25,726 bases of DNA from Caldifarciminota bacterium (GTDB lineage Bacteria; Hydrothermota; Tepidihabitantia; B3-TA06; JALVRC01). Under the pieces are notes generated by a model. The model ran no database searches and was not told where the DNA came from. It was given only the letters and a program-made list of their open reading frames with translations. A program made the translations under genes and the position numbers. Each line of letters begins with the position of its first letter. Position 1 is the first letter of the stretch. The stretch covers positions 4,330-30,055 of the forward strand of contig JALVRC010000135.1 of assembly GCA_027025255.1 (NCBI GenBank), given 5' to 3'. Below are positions 7,314-15,430 of the stretch, in pieces.

Positions 7314-8767
7314 ATCCTGTTCTTTTGATTGCTGTTCCTCTTATTGGAGCATTTCTTATACCACTTTTAAGTGCTGTAAGACTCAAAGTTTTATCAAGAT
7401 ACATTGTTTTTATTACCTCCTCCTTCTCACTTGTCAGTGCAATATTGCTATTTTATCATGTAACATATACTGGCATACTTTCTGTAAGTATTGCTGGGTT
7501 TAAACCTCCATTTGGAATAAATCTTGAGGTTACTCTATTAGGATGTATAATCGTTGTCCTGCTCTCCTTAGGAGTACTCATCTCTTCCTTTTACAATCTC
7601 TTTATATATCCCTCTGAACCTGAAGACAAATTCAATATTGCTCTTATATTACTGCTTTTAGGAGGGACAGGAATTTCTCTTACTGGCGACATGTTCAATA
7701 TGTTTGTTTTTTTAGAAATCACTTCAATTGCTGCATATATTCTTTCAGCATATAAAAGAAATGGTACAGGAGAAGAAGCAGGACTTAAATATCTATTTAT
7801 AGGCTCAATTGGCTCATTGTTCTTTCTTCTGGGAGTAATACTTCTGTACACACAGGCAGGGAGCCTTAATATCGCACGACTCGCACAATACAGTGCTTCA
7901 CATCTTAACAATCCTGTTATACTTTTTAGTGCAATTATGTTTATTGTGGGACTTGGAATTGAAGCAGAAATATTCCCATTTAATTGGTGGGTGCCTGATG
8001 TATATCAAGCTGCGCCTGACAGTATAAGCTCTGTTTTTGCAGGTGCAATTTCCAAGGTTGGCATCTATGCCTTCATAAGAATATTTATTACTGTATTCAA
8101 CGGAATACCGTATTACGAAGCCTTAATATATCTTGTACTCGTTGGTAGTTTAATTGCTGAGGGCGCTGCCCTTTTCCAGAAGGATATAAAACGTCTTTTT
8201 GCTTACAGTAGCTTAGGACAAATTGGATTTATTGTATTTGCGTTTTTATTAAAAAGAGCGGACGGATATTCTGCAGGGATTTTCATGCTTTTAAACCATG
8301 CACTTGTAAAAATGCTTATTTTTATCCTGATAGGAGGGATATTTGTTGCATTATCTACTACAGAGATTGAAAAGATGAAAGGAATTGGAAGAAAATCCCC
8401 TATATTAGGAATACTATTCACAATAGGAATACTAACCTTAGCAGGCCTTCCACCCTTTTCCGGCTTTTACGCTAAACTGTTCCTTCTTAAGGCAACATTT
8501 CAACACAATTATTTTATCCCTGCAATAATTATAATAGTTGCAAGTCTCATAGAGGCATTTTATCTCTTCAGGCTTATATATATATTCTACTCTCCAGGGC
8601 ATGAGAAAAAACATTCGTTTTCTACTGCAAGTCTTGCAACCGGATTCATTCTAATTATTCTCATCCTGGGAATGAGTATTATACCCTTCCACATAAAGAA
8701 ACAGTATACTGATAAGGCTGCTAAGAGCCTTTTTATGAGGAGTCTTTATATTAAGGAGGTCAAATGA
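7307..8767 (+). CDS. mbxH: MrpD/MbxH-like antiporter-type subunit (NuoN/M family)
   Basis: 486-residue, about 14-helix member of the proton-translocating NuoL/M/N-MrpD family. The conserved acidic residue of helix 5 is E137 (FVFLEITS); further family lysines are visible at K250 (AISKVGIY) and K335 (HALVKML). The helix-7 motif, usually with lysine before the WLPDAY-like loop, reads GLGIEAEIFPFNWWVPDVYQAAP, so acidic residues (E219, E221) occupy that region. Its role is ion translocation across the cytoplasmic membrane. AAGGAG precedes the start. It is paired with a longer paralogue immediately downstream, as in Mbx/Mbs operons. Confidence 0.9.
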   Translation: MVNPVLLIAVPLIGAFLIPLLSAVRLKVLSRYIVFITSSFSLVSAILLFYHVTYTGILSVSIAGFKPPFGINLEVTLLGCIIVVLLSLGVLISSFYNLFIYPSEPEDKFNIALILLLLGGTGISLTGDMFNMFVFLEITSIAAYILSAYKRNGTGEEAGLKYLFIGSIGSLFFLLGVILLYTQAGSLNIARLAQYSASHLNNPVILFSAIMFIVGLGIEAEIFPFNWWVPDVYQAAPDSISSVFAGAISKVGIYAFIRIFITVFNGIPYYEALIYLVLVGSLIAEGAALFQKDIKRLFAYSSLGQIGFIVFAFLLKRADGYSAGIFMLLNHALVKMLIFILIGGIFVALSTTEIEKMKGIGRKSPILGILFTIGILTLAGLPPFSGFYAKLFLLKATFQHNYFIPAIIIIVASLIEAFYLFRLIYIFYSPGHEKKHSFSTASLATGFILIILILGMSIIPFHIKKQYTDKAAKSLFMRSLYIKEVK

Positions 8768-10593
8768 ATTTTACCATTGGGCATTTAATCCTCGTTATTG
8801 TTGGAGCTGGTATAATTACAGCGATAGTTACAAAATTTAACAGACTCTCAGGAAGTATTACTGCTTTACTTCTTTCCATTGGAATTGCCTTTGTATGTTT
8901 CTATCCAGCATTCCATATTTTACCTATAAGCTTTACAACCGGGGACTACACTTTTATATTTAATCTTTCTACATTATCTCGTTTCTTTCTAATGCTATTT
9001 TCAGGAATGTTTCCTCTGGTAATTATGGCTACAGTAAGCACTAAACCAAAAGCTCATTACTATTTTTTCTTTTATCTAATACTCGCTTCTGTAATTGGTA
9101 CTATATCTTCACAAGACCTACTATCCTTTTTCTTCTTTTTTGAACTTATGACTCTATTTTCTTATCTTCTTGTCATCTATAAAAAGAGAGCTATTAAAGC
9201 TGGTCTTGTATATATCCTTATGGGGATTATTGGTGGGCTTTCTCTACTCTTAGGTATTTTCTATGTGTTCTGGCTTTCAAAAGATTTCAGAATTTCTGTT
9301 GAAATACTAAAAGGGAGCTATGCTACTCTTTTCCTTTTATCCTTACCTTTTCTTATTAAGATGGCTGCAATGCCTGTTCACATCTGGGCACCAGATACTT
9401 ATAAAGAATCGGAAGATGTTTATACCGCTTTTCTCTCAGGAGTTCTTTCAAAATTAGGAATATACGGACTTATTTTCTTCTGGTTTACATGGGGTATATA
9501 TGGACTATCAGCCTGGGGTAAGGTTTTTGATGTTCCTGTTACCGGATATATCATTGCCTGGATTGGAGCGATTACTGCTTTTATAGGCGCAGTATACGCA
9601 CTTTTAAGCGAAGATGTAAAGAAACTCCTTGCCTATTCCAGTATTTCTCAACTTGGCTATATTCTTGTAGGATTCGGCATTATGAGTTCTCTCGGATGGG
9701 CCGGAGCTTTATATCATACCCTAACACACACAATCTTTAAAACAATGCTTTTCATTGTAGTTGCAGGGATAATTTTCAGATTAAATACAACAAAACTTTC
9801 AGAGATGGGCGGACTTATAAAAAAGATGCCTGTTTCATTTTTAACGCTGCTTGTCGGAATTATTGCACTGGCAGGTGTCCCTCCAACAATGGGATTTGCT
9901 TCTAAGTATCTCATCTATTCTGCTCTATTTGAAAAAAAGCTTTTCTTACTAACAGCTGTTGTTTTTGCTGCATCTACTGCTGCATTTCTTTATGCATACA
10001 GACTTATACACAATATTTTTCTTGGACCTTTAAAAACCTCATTAAAAAATACAAAAGAAGCTCCATTACCATTTCTTATTCCCTCATTAATTCTATCCCT
10101 TTTCCTTGTTATGTTTGGATTCTTTCCCGGAGTTCCTTTAGAATGGATAAATAATATACTAATGAGTTTGGGGATGAAAAGTATTGCCTCTACCTTTACA
10201 ACAATATCAACTTCCCTTGGTGGCTTTAATGGCCTTCTATCTTCCAGCATATTCATCTCTATTTTTGGTATTATATTTATTTTGTATCTTATACTCTTTC
10301 CTAAAGCTAAATGGGTTAATGATAAAAACACCTTTACCGCAGGAGAAGTAATGCATAATACTGACCTTTTAACCTATAGTAGTCACTTTTATAGGTTCTT
10401 AGAAAGAGAATTCGGTTTGCTCATAAAGCTCAGTGTAAAAAAACTCTACGATAATATTTTAGGGATTTTTGAATGGATGTTTGACGTGGCAAGGAAACTT
10501 CTATATCACGGAAATGTTAATGGCTATGTATGGGCAATTATACTTGTAACACTCACTTTTGTTATAAGTTTTCTAATAGGAGGATTAAGATGA
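8764..10593 (+). CDS. mbxH': Second antiporter-type subunit (MbxH'-like, NuoL/M family)
   Basis: 609 residues, longer than its neighbour because of an extra C-terminal part (about 500-609) that ends in a final transmembrane helix and may include a lateral amphipathic helix. Family residues are present: E127 in helix 5 (FFFELMT), K199 in the helix-7 motif (LIKMAAMPVHIWAPD), K230 (LSKLGIY) and K326 (THTIFKTML). It should be a competent ion-translocating channel. Two antiporter subunits in a row are typical of Mbx/Mbs complexes and not of Mbh hydrogenases, which have one. AAGGAGG lies 6 nt before the ATG. It has 4-nt overlaps on both sides. Confidence 0.9.
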   Translation: MNFTIGHLILVIVGAGIITAIVTKFNRLSGSITALLLSIGIAFVCFYPAFHILPISFTTGDYTFIFNLSTLSRFFLMLFSGMFPLVIMATVSTKPKAHYYFFFYLILASVIGTISSQDLLSFFFFFELMTLFSYLLVIYKKRAIKAGLVYILMGIIGGLSLLLGIFYVFWLSKDFRISVEILKGSYATLFLLSLPFLIKMAAMPVHIWAPDTYKESEDVYTAFLSGVLSKLGIYGLIFFWFTWGIYGLSAWGKVFDVPVTGYIIAWIGAITAFIGAVYALLSEDVKKLLAYSSISQLGYILVGFGIMSSLGWAGALYHTLTHTIFKTMLFIVVAGIIFRLNTTKLSEMGGLIKKMPVSFLTLLVGIIALAGVPPTMGFASKYLIYSALFEKKLFLLTAVVFAASTAAFLYAYRLIHNIFLGPLKTSLKNTKEAPLPFLIPSLILSLFLVMFGFFPGVPLEWINNILMSLGMKSIASTFTTISTSLGGFNGLLSSSIFISIFGIIFILYLILFPKAKWVNDKNTFTAGEVMHNTDLLTYSSHFYRFLEREFGLLIKLSVKKLYDNILGIFEWMFDVARKLLYHGNVNGYVWAIILVTLTFVISFLIGGLR

Positions 10594-11510
10594 ATATAAA
10601 CATTTTATATGCTGCACTTGCACCGATTGTAGCGATACTCTTAGGACTTTTATATATTGGAATTGGAAGAAAAATTATTGCAAGGCTGCAACGCAGGTAT
10701 GGCCCTCCTTTCTACCAACAATATATAGATACAATTAAACTTTTGGCAAAAAAAACAGTCTCGTCACATGGTGTTTTCTTCAGTCTTGGCCCTATTATGG
10801 GGCTTGCCGGCTCAATGGTAACTCTTCTTTTCATCCCCTTTGGAAGTGCTGCTCCCCTCTTAAGTTTCCATGGAGACATAATTCTTGTTATGTATCTTGT
10901 AGTTATTGCTCCCTTAGGGATGGCTCTTGGAGTTGGAGAAGGCTCTAATCCGAACGGTTCTATTGGAATGGCAAGGGGTTTAACATTGATGCTTGCATAT
11001 GAGGTTCCATTTGTTCTTGCTCTTTTTTCAGTGGTGCTTTATACTCATACAACATCAATTGCTCAGATTGTTCAATCTCAGGCAGGAGAGTGGTCTTTAT
11101 TAAAATTCCATGGTTTTAACTGGTTAACTTTTGCTCTGCCAATCTCTGCAATTGTTGCTGATATTTGTCTACAAGGGATGTTAGGAGAAAAGCCCTTTGA
11201 TCAGGTTATTGCCCCTCATGAAATTGCATCAGGTCCAATGGTTGAATACGGAGGGAAATATCTGGGTATGATGGTTATTAATCATGCGCTTCATATATAT
11301 ATTGAAACTGCTCTATTTGTTGATATCTTTTTAGGTGGCGGTCCTGTATGGTTCTTTATCCCGGCTACTTTCTCAGTATTTATTCTGTCTTTAATTATTA
11401 ATGGAGTACTTCCAAGATTTAGAATTGGCCAGGCATTGAAATTCTATTGGGGAGTTCCCCTTATCCTGGCTGTAATAGGAATAATCTATACAATGGTGGT
11501 GATAAAATGA
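10590..11510 (+). CDS. mbxM: NuoH/MbxM-like membrane anchor subunit
   Basis: 306 residues, about eight transmembrane helices. The first helix is followed by GRKIIARLQRRYGPP, typical of NuoH and its hydrogenase counterparts; later landmarks are GEGSNPNGSIGMARGL, LAYEVPF and EKPFDQVIAPHEIASGPMVEYGG. This subunit joins the peripheral electron-transfer arm to the ion-pumping arm. An upstream in-frame ATG at 10530 is rejected: AGGAGG lies just before the ATG at 10590, which forms an ATGA overlap with the previous stop. Its position before the small subunit (order H, H', M, J, K, L) follows the Mbx-type arrangement. Confidence 0.92.
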   Translation: MNINILYAALAPIVAILLGLLYIGIGRKIIARLQRRYGPPFYQQYIDTIKLLAKKTVSSHGVFFSLGPIMGLAGSMVTLLFIPFGSAAPLLSFHGDIILVMYLVVIAPLGMALGVGEGSNPNGSIGMARGLTLMLAYEVPFVLALFSVVLYTHTTSIAQIVQSQAGEWSLLKFHGFNWLTFALPISAIVADICLQGMLGEKPFDQVIAPHEIASGPMVEYGGKYLGMMVINHALHIYIETALFVDIFLGGGPVWFFIPATFSVFILSLIINGVLPRFRIGQALKFYWGVPLILAVIGIIYTMVVIK

Positions 11511-12019
11511 GCATACTTAATAAATTTAGAGGAAAATCTCTCTGGATGTTACATTATTGTACAGGTTGCGGTGCTATTGAAATGCCGCCTGTGATGACAT
11601 CCAGATATGACATGGAAAGATTTGGGATTATACCCATGGCAACCCCCAGACAGGCTGATATTCTTCTCATTACTGGATACCTTGCCGTAAAAACTCTTAA
11701 AAGAGTAATAAGGACCTATGAACAGATGCACTCTCCAAAATGGGTAGTAGGATTTGGAGCCTGTACTGTCAATGGAGGTATGTACTGGGACTCTTACGCA
11801 ACCATAAAAAAACTTGAATTATATCTTCCTGTTGATCTTTATATTGCTGGTTGTATGCCAAGACCTGAAGCAATTATGGATGCTTTTATTGAACTAAGAA
11901 AAGGTATATCAAGCGGAAAATATGAGGGTTGGAAAAAATACATTGAAAACTATGACTGGTATAAGAAAAACCAGGCAAAGCTATTTGATGTAAAAAAATG
12001 GAGTGTTAATTATGAGTGA
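11507..12019 (+). CDS. mbxJ: NuoB/MbxJ-like small subunit with proximal [4Fe-4S] cluster
   Basis: 170-residue homologue of complex I NuoB and the [NiFe]-hydrogenase small subunit. Four cysteines fit the proximal cluster: C18 and C21 (CTGCGAIE), C86 (GACTVNGG) and C116 (AGCMPRPEAI). The usual CPPRP is CMPRP here, a small change next to the last ligand. The cluster would pass electrons between the ferredoxin-like subunit and the large subunit. The start at 11507 is the ATGA overlap with the previous gene; an upstream in-frame start at 11447 would lie deep in that gene. The stop overlaps the next start by 8 nt. Confidence 0.92.
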   Translation: MSILNKFRGKSLWMLHYCTGCGAIEMPPVMTSRYDMERFGIIPMATPRQADILLITGYLAVKTLKRVIRTYEQMHSPKWVVGFGACTVNGGMYWDSYATIKKLELYLPVDLYIAGCMPRPEAIMDAFIELRKGISSGKYEGWKKYIENYDWYKKNQAKLFDVKKWSVNYE

Positions 12020-12515
12020 TTTTATTACGAGGCTAAAAAACATCACAGGTCTTAATATACATAAGGAAAAGCTTTATCAGGCGAGTCTTAAGGTTGACAA
12101 AGAAAAAATTAGAAAGACTCTACTTGATCTTAAAAAAGAAGGATTTCTCCAATTTACTACATTAACCTGCATAGACTGGATTGAGGAGAAGACATTTCAA
12201 CTTGTTTACCACCTCTGGCATAGAGAAGAAAAGCTACACTTAAAGGTAAAAATAGATATTGATAGAGACGCTCCCATTGTAGAAACAGTATCTGATATAT
12301 ATATAGTTGCACAAACCTATGAAAGAGAAGTAAAAGAGATGTTTGGTGTTGATTTTAAAGGAAATAAACGCCTTATCCCCTTTATACTTGAAGACTGGAA
12401 TGAAATTCCACCTATGCGTAGAGACTTTAATACCAGAGAATATGTAAAGGATATGTATGAAACAGAAGACAGAACAGAAGAAATCTTTAAACCAAGGTGG
12501 AAAAAATATGACTGA
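12012..12515 (+). CDS. mbxK: NuoC/MbxK-like 30-kDa subunit
   Basis: 167 residues. The core carries TYEREVKEMFGVDFKGN, a clear version of the complex I 30-kDa signature (ERE..DMFGI.F.GHP), followed by PPMRRDF, which replaces the usual PLRKDF. It is a soluble subunit that packs against the large and small subunits at the cytoplasmic face. The ATG at 12012 has GGAG at a good distance upstream; a GTG at 12003 is possible but less favoured. Its stop overlaps the large-subunit start by 8 nt. Confidence 0.9.
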   Translation: MSDFITRLKNITGLNIHKEKLYQASLKVDKEKIRKTLLDLKKEGFLQFTTLTCIDWIEEKTFQLVYHLWHREEKLHLKVKIDIDRDAPIVETVSDIYIVAQTYEREVKEMFGVDFKGNKRLIPFILEDWNEIPPMRRDFNTREYVKDMYETEDRTEEIFKPRWKKYD

Positions 12516-13623
12516 AGAGAAAAGTATAGATTTTTTTGAATATTTTATTGGTCCGCAGCATCCGGGTATCACTGGGAACTTTGGTGTGATTCTAAATGCA
12601 GTTGGAGATGAAATTATCAAGGCTCAAGCAAATCCTGGATACTTACATAGAGCTTTTGAAAAGCTAATGGAACAAAGAATGTATCTTCAAAACGTTCCTT
12701 TAGTATGTAGAATATGTGTACCTGAACCAGATGTGAATGAAGCCCTCTATTCAATGGCAATTGAAACGCTTACAGGCATTGAGGTTCCTGAAAGAGCAAA
12801 ATATATAAGAACAATAGTACTTGAAATGGCACGTCTTGCTGCCTATCTTTTCTATTTTGGCGGTACAGCTGCTACATTGGGTTTATATACACTGCCAAAC
12901 TGGTCTTTTGGAGACAGAGATTATATACTTGATTTATTTGAAGAACTAACAGGTGCACGTATTTACCACATATACATGCAACCTGGCGGGGTAAGAAGAG
13001 ATCTACCCAAAGATTTTACAAAAAAACTCTACTCTCTTTTACAAACACTTAAAAAGAGAATTAAAGAGTACGATGGAATCTTCTTTGATGCAGCTCTATT
13101 TAAAAAAAGGACTAAAGGCGTCGGAGTAATTAATAAAGACATGGCAATCGAATACAGTGTTACCGGCCCCAACCTGAGAGCTTCTGGTATTGCCTATGAT
13201 ATTAGAAAGGATACTCCTTACCTGGCATATCCTGATATTAACTTTAACGTAATAACGGAAAACGAAGGAGATTTTTACAGTCGAGTTATGGTAAGAAGAA
13301 GAGAATTTGAAGAAGATATTAAAATCCTTGAACAGCTAATAGATAAATTACCTTCTGGTGAGGTATGGAACAGGTATCCCATGCCTTTAAACTGGAAGGT
13401 AGAAAAAGGAGATGTTTATGTCAAGGTCGAATCAACAAAAGGAGAATACGGATACTATGTTGTTTCTGATGGGAGTGAAAAACCCAGAAGAATCCATGTT
13501 AGAGGACCGAGTATGACTCACGGTATAATGCTATTAGAAAAACTCCTAAAAGGACAGAGAATCGCTGACATTTCTCCTATAATGTTTTCTCTGGATATCT
13601 GTCCTCCAGATATTGACAGGTGA
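12508..13623 (+). CDS. mbxL: NuoD/MbxL-like large subunit with an incomplete [NiFe] site
   Basis: 371 residues, related to the [NiFe]-hydrogenase large subunit and NuoD. GPQHPGITGNF (15-25) and LVCRICVPEPD (65-75) give an N-terminal CxxC (C67, C70). The C-terminus ends DICPPDIDR: C365 matches the first cysteine of the hydrogenase DPCxxC, while the second position is D368. Three of four metal-binding cysteines therefore remain, and the chain ends six residues after C365 with no hydrogenase-like processing tail. It is probably not a standard H2-evolving centre; Mbx/Mbs large subunits likewise depart from the hydrogenase pattern. The start at 12508 overlaps the previous gene; an in-frame ATG at 12457 lies well inside that gene. 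Confidence 0.9.
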   Translation: MTEEKSIDFFEYFIGPQHPGITGNFGVILNAVGDEIIKAQANPGYLHRAFEKLMEQRMYLQNVPLVCRICVPEPDVNEALYSMAIETLTGIEVPERAKYIRTIVLEMARLAAYLFYFGGTAATLGLYTLPNWSFGDRDYILDLFEELTGARIYHIYMQPGGVRRDLPKDFTKKLYSLLQTLKKRIKEYDGIFFDAALFKKRTKGVGVINKDMAIEYSVTGPNLRASGIAYDIRKDTPYLAYPDINFNVITENEGDFYSRVMVRRREFEEDIKILEQLIDKLPSGEVWNRYPMPLNWKVEKGDVYVKVESTKGEYGYYVVSDGSEKPRRIHVRGPSMTHGIMLLEKLLKGQRIADISPIMFSLDICPPDIDR

Positions 13624-13630
13624 GGTGATT

Positions 13631-15388
13631 ATGGCATGGAATGATATTTTAAAGCCTTTATCAGGTTGGAAATTTCTTTTTAAAAAACCACACACAATAA
13701 GGTACCCTAAAGAGGATAAAATCCCTTCAGAACGCTATAGAGGTATCCATACTAACATGATAGATAAATGTATAGGGTGTGGTTCATGTGAAAAAATATG
13801 TATGAATCAAGCAATTACAATGAAAGAAATGGATGTGGAAGTAAAAGAAGGTACTACAAACCTGCGTCCGGTTGTTGACCATGGAAGGTGCTGTTACTGT
13901 GGTTTATGTGTAGACATCTGTCCAACAGGCTCATTATGGCTTAGCAGAGATTACAGACATCTGTCAGAAGATATTGATACCTTTATAATTGACCCGAATG
14001 TGAAAGAGAAAGAAAGAGAAGGATGGCAAAAGGCCCCTGAATTTAGTCTTATTCCACCTGAGAGAGGAAAAATGGAAGAAATTCCACCAGAAAAACGTGT
14101 AAAATCTTTTATGGAAGTCTTTGTAGGCTACACAGAACCAATTGCAAAAGAAGAAGCTCAACGTTGTCTCGGATGTGGTCTGTGTGTAGATGCCTGTGCA
14201 ACACATATGCATATTCCTGATTATCTAAAAGCAATAAGAGAAGGTAATAACGAAGAAGCTGTTCGCATAATGTTTAAAAACAATCCACTTTCTGAAATTT
14301 GTGGAACAGTATGTACACATTTCTGCGAAAATGTTTGTCCTGTAGGTATTATAGGCGAGCCCGTAGCTATCCAGTGGGAGAAGGAATTCGCAACAAGAAC
14401 AATAGAAGACTATAAAAAGATAATTGACACTACTATAAAAGAAAAGAAAGAGCGTGTTGCTGTAGTTGGCGCAGGCCCTGCAGGATTGAGCTTTGCCTTT
14501 TACCTCAGATTAAAAGGCTACAAGATTGATGTTTTTGAAAAGTATGAAAAGCCCGGAGGAATGATGCTACTCGGGATTCCTTCCTATAGATTACCAAGAA
14601 AGGTAATTGAAAAGGAAATCAAGTTCATTACCTCTACTGGCGTTAAAATCCATACAGGGACTCAAATAGGTAAGAAAAAAACATTTAAAGAACTCTTAAA
14701 GAAATACAGTGCTGTTTTTGTTGCAACAGGTAATACAAAACCATATACTATGGGAATACCTGGCGAAGAAGGAAAGGATACCCTGCAGGCTATTAGTTTT
14801 CTTTACGATGTAAATACAGGAAAAAAGATTGATCTGAAAGGCAAGAAAGTACTTGTTGTTGGCGGTGGTAATGTTGCTATGGATGCAATAAGAACTTCAA
14901 GAAGACTCGGTGCAGATGTATATCTATCATATAGACGGAGAGAAGTTGATATGCCAGCTGACGAACTTGAGAGAAAAGAAGCAAAGGAAGAAGGCATAGA
15001 ATTTATGATACAAACACTTCCGATTGAAGTTATAAGGGAAAAAGGCAAAATAAAAGCTGTTAAATATGTACCTACTGATATGGACTTTTCAGAAAAAGGA
15101 AAAAGACCTAAACCCGTACCGCGAATGAATGATGTTAGAACACTTGAAGTTGATATTATAATTGAAGCAATTGGACAGGGACCAGATCTTACATACCTCG
15201 AGCAGGAATTTGGAGAAAGCCTTAAGATTGAAAAAGGAAAGCCTGTTGTGGACAAAAATTTAATGTGTTCAATTAAAGGACTTTTCTTTGGCGGAGATAT
15301 GGCAAATAAACAAAATGATATTGTTTCAGCTGTAGCTGATGGTAGACGTGCAGCAGAAGGAGTTCATAATTACTTACAAAACAAATAG
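13631..15388 (+). CDS. NuoI/MbxN-like ferredoxin fused to NfnB/GltD-type FAD-NAD(P)H oxidoreductase
   Basis: 585 residues. The N-terminal part has two CxxCxxCxxxC motifs (C47, C50, C53, C57; C87, C90, C93, C97), as in the 2x[4Fe-4S] subunit of complex I/Mbh. From about 170 a GltD/NfnB-like part begins: cysteines C179, C182, C185, C189 and C224, C228, C232, C236, an FAD dinucleotide fold (GAGPAG, 280-285), an NAD(P)H fold (VVGGGNVAMDA, 409-419) and the FAD-closing FFGGD near 552. It would link an NAD(P)H pool to the membrane complex. There is no separate NuoI-like gene in the operon, so this chain must supply those clusters. The start at 13631 follows GAGGTGA; a TTG at 13613 is less likely. 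It is the last gene, 7 nt after the large subunit and before a strong terminator. It is not a glutamate synthase subunit: no GltB partner is nearby. Confidence 0.92.
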   Translation: MAWNDILKPLSGWKFLFKKPHTIRYPKEDKIPSERYRGIHTNMIDKCIGCGSCEKICMNQAITMKEMDVEVKEGTTNLRPVVDHGRCCYCGLCVDICPTGSLWLSRDYRHLSEDIDTFIIDPNVKEKEREGWQKAPEFSLIPPERGKMEEIPPEKRVKSFMEVFVGYTEPIAKEEAQRCLGCGLCVDACATHMHIPDYLKAIREGNNEEAVRIMFKNNPLSEICGTVCTHFCENVCPVGIIGEPVAIQWEKEFATRTIEDYKKIIDTTIKEKKERVAVVGAGPAGLSFAFYLRLKGYKIDVFEKYEKPGGMMLLGIPSYRLPRKVIEKEIKFITSTGVKIHTGTQIGKKKTFKELLKKYSAVFVATGNTKPYTMGIPGEEGKDTLQAISFLYDVNTGKKIDLKGKKVLVVGGGNVAMDAIRTSRRLGADVYLSYRRREVDMPADELERKEAKEEGIEFMIQTLPIEVIREKGKIKAVKYVPTDMDFSEKGKRPKPVPRMNDVRTLEVDIIIEAIGQGPDLTYLEQEFGESLKIEKGKPVVDKNLMCSIKGLFFGGDMANKQNDIVSAVADGRRAAEGVHNYLQNK

Positions 15389-15391
15389 CTT

Positions 15392-15418
15392 AAAAAGGGG
15401 CTTAAAGCCCCTTTTTTT
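15392..15418 (+). terminator. Intrinsic terminator of the Mrp/Mbx-like operon
   Basis: An A-run, then GGGGCTT and AAGCCCC arms around a one-base centre, then a seven-T run, beginning 3 nt after the stop codon. This is a textbook Rho-independent terminator; the paired A and T flanks could also let it act on the other strand. Confidence 0.9.
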
Positions 15419-15430
15419 AAATAGAATATT

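Noticed and set aside
12508..13623. True H2-evolving [NiFe] hydrogenase large subunit
   Set aside because: The last metal cysteine is Asp and there is no processing tail; Mbx-like identity is a better fit.
13631..15388. Glutamate synthase small subunit
   Set aside because: Sequence resembles GltD, but two extra ferredoxin motifs are present, no large glutamate synthase gene is near, and it sits in a complex-I-like operon.
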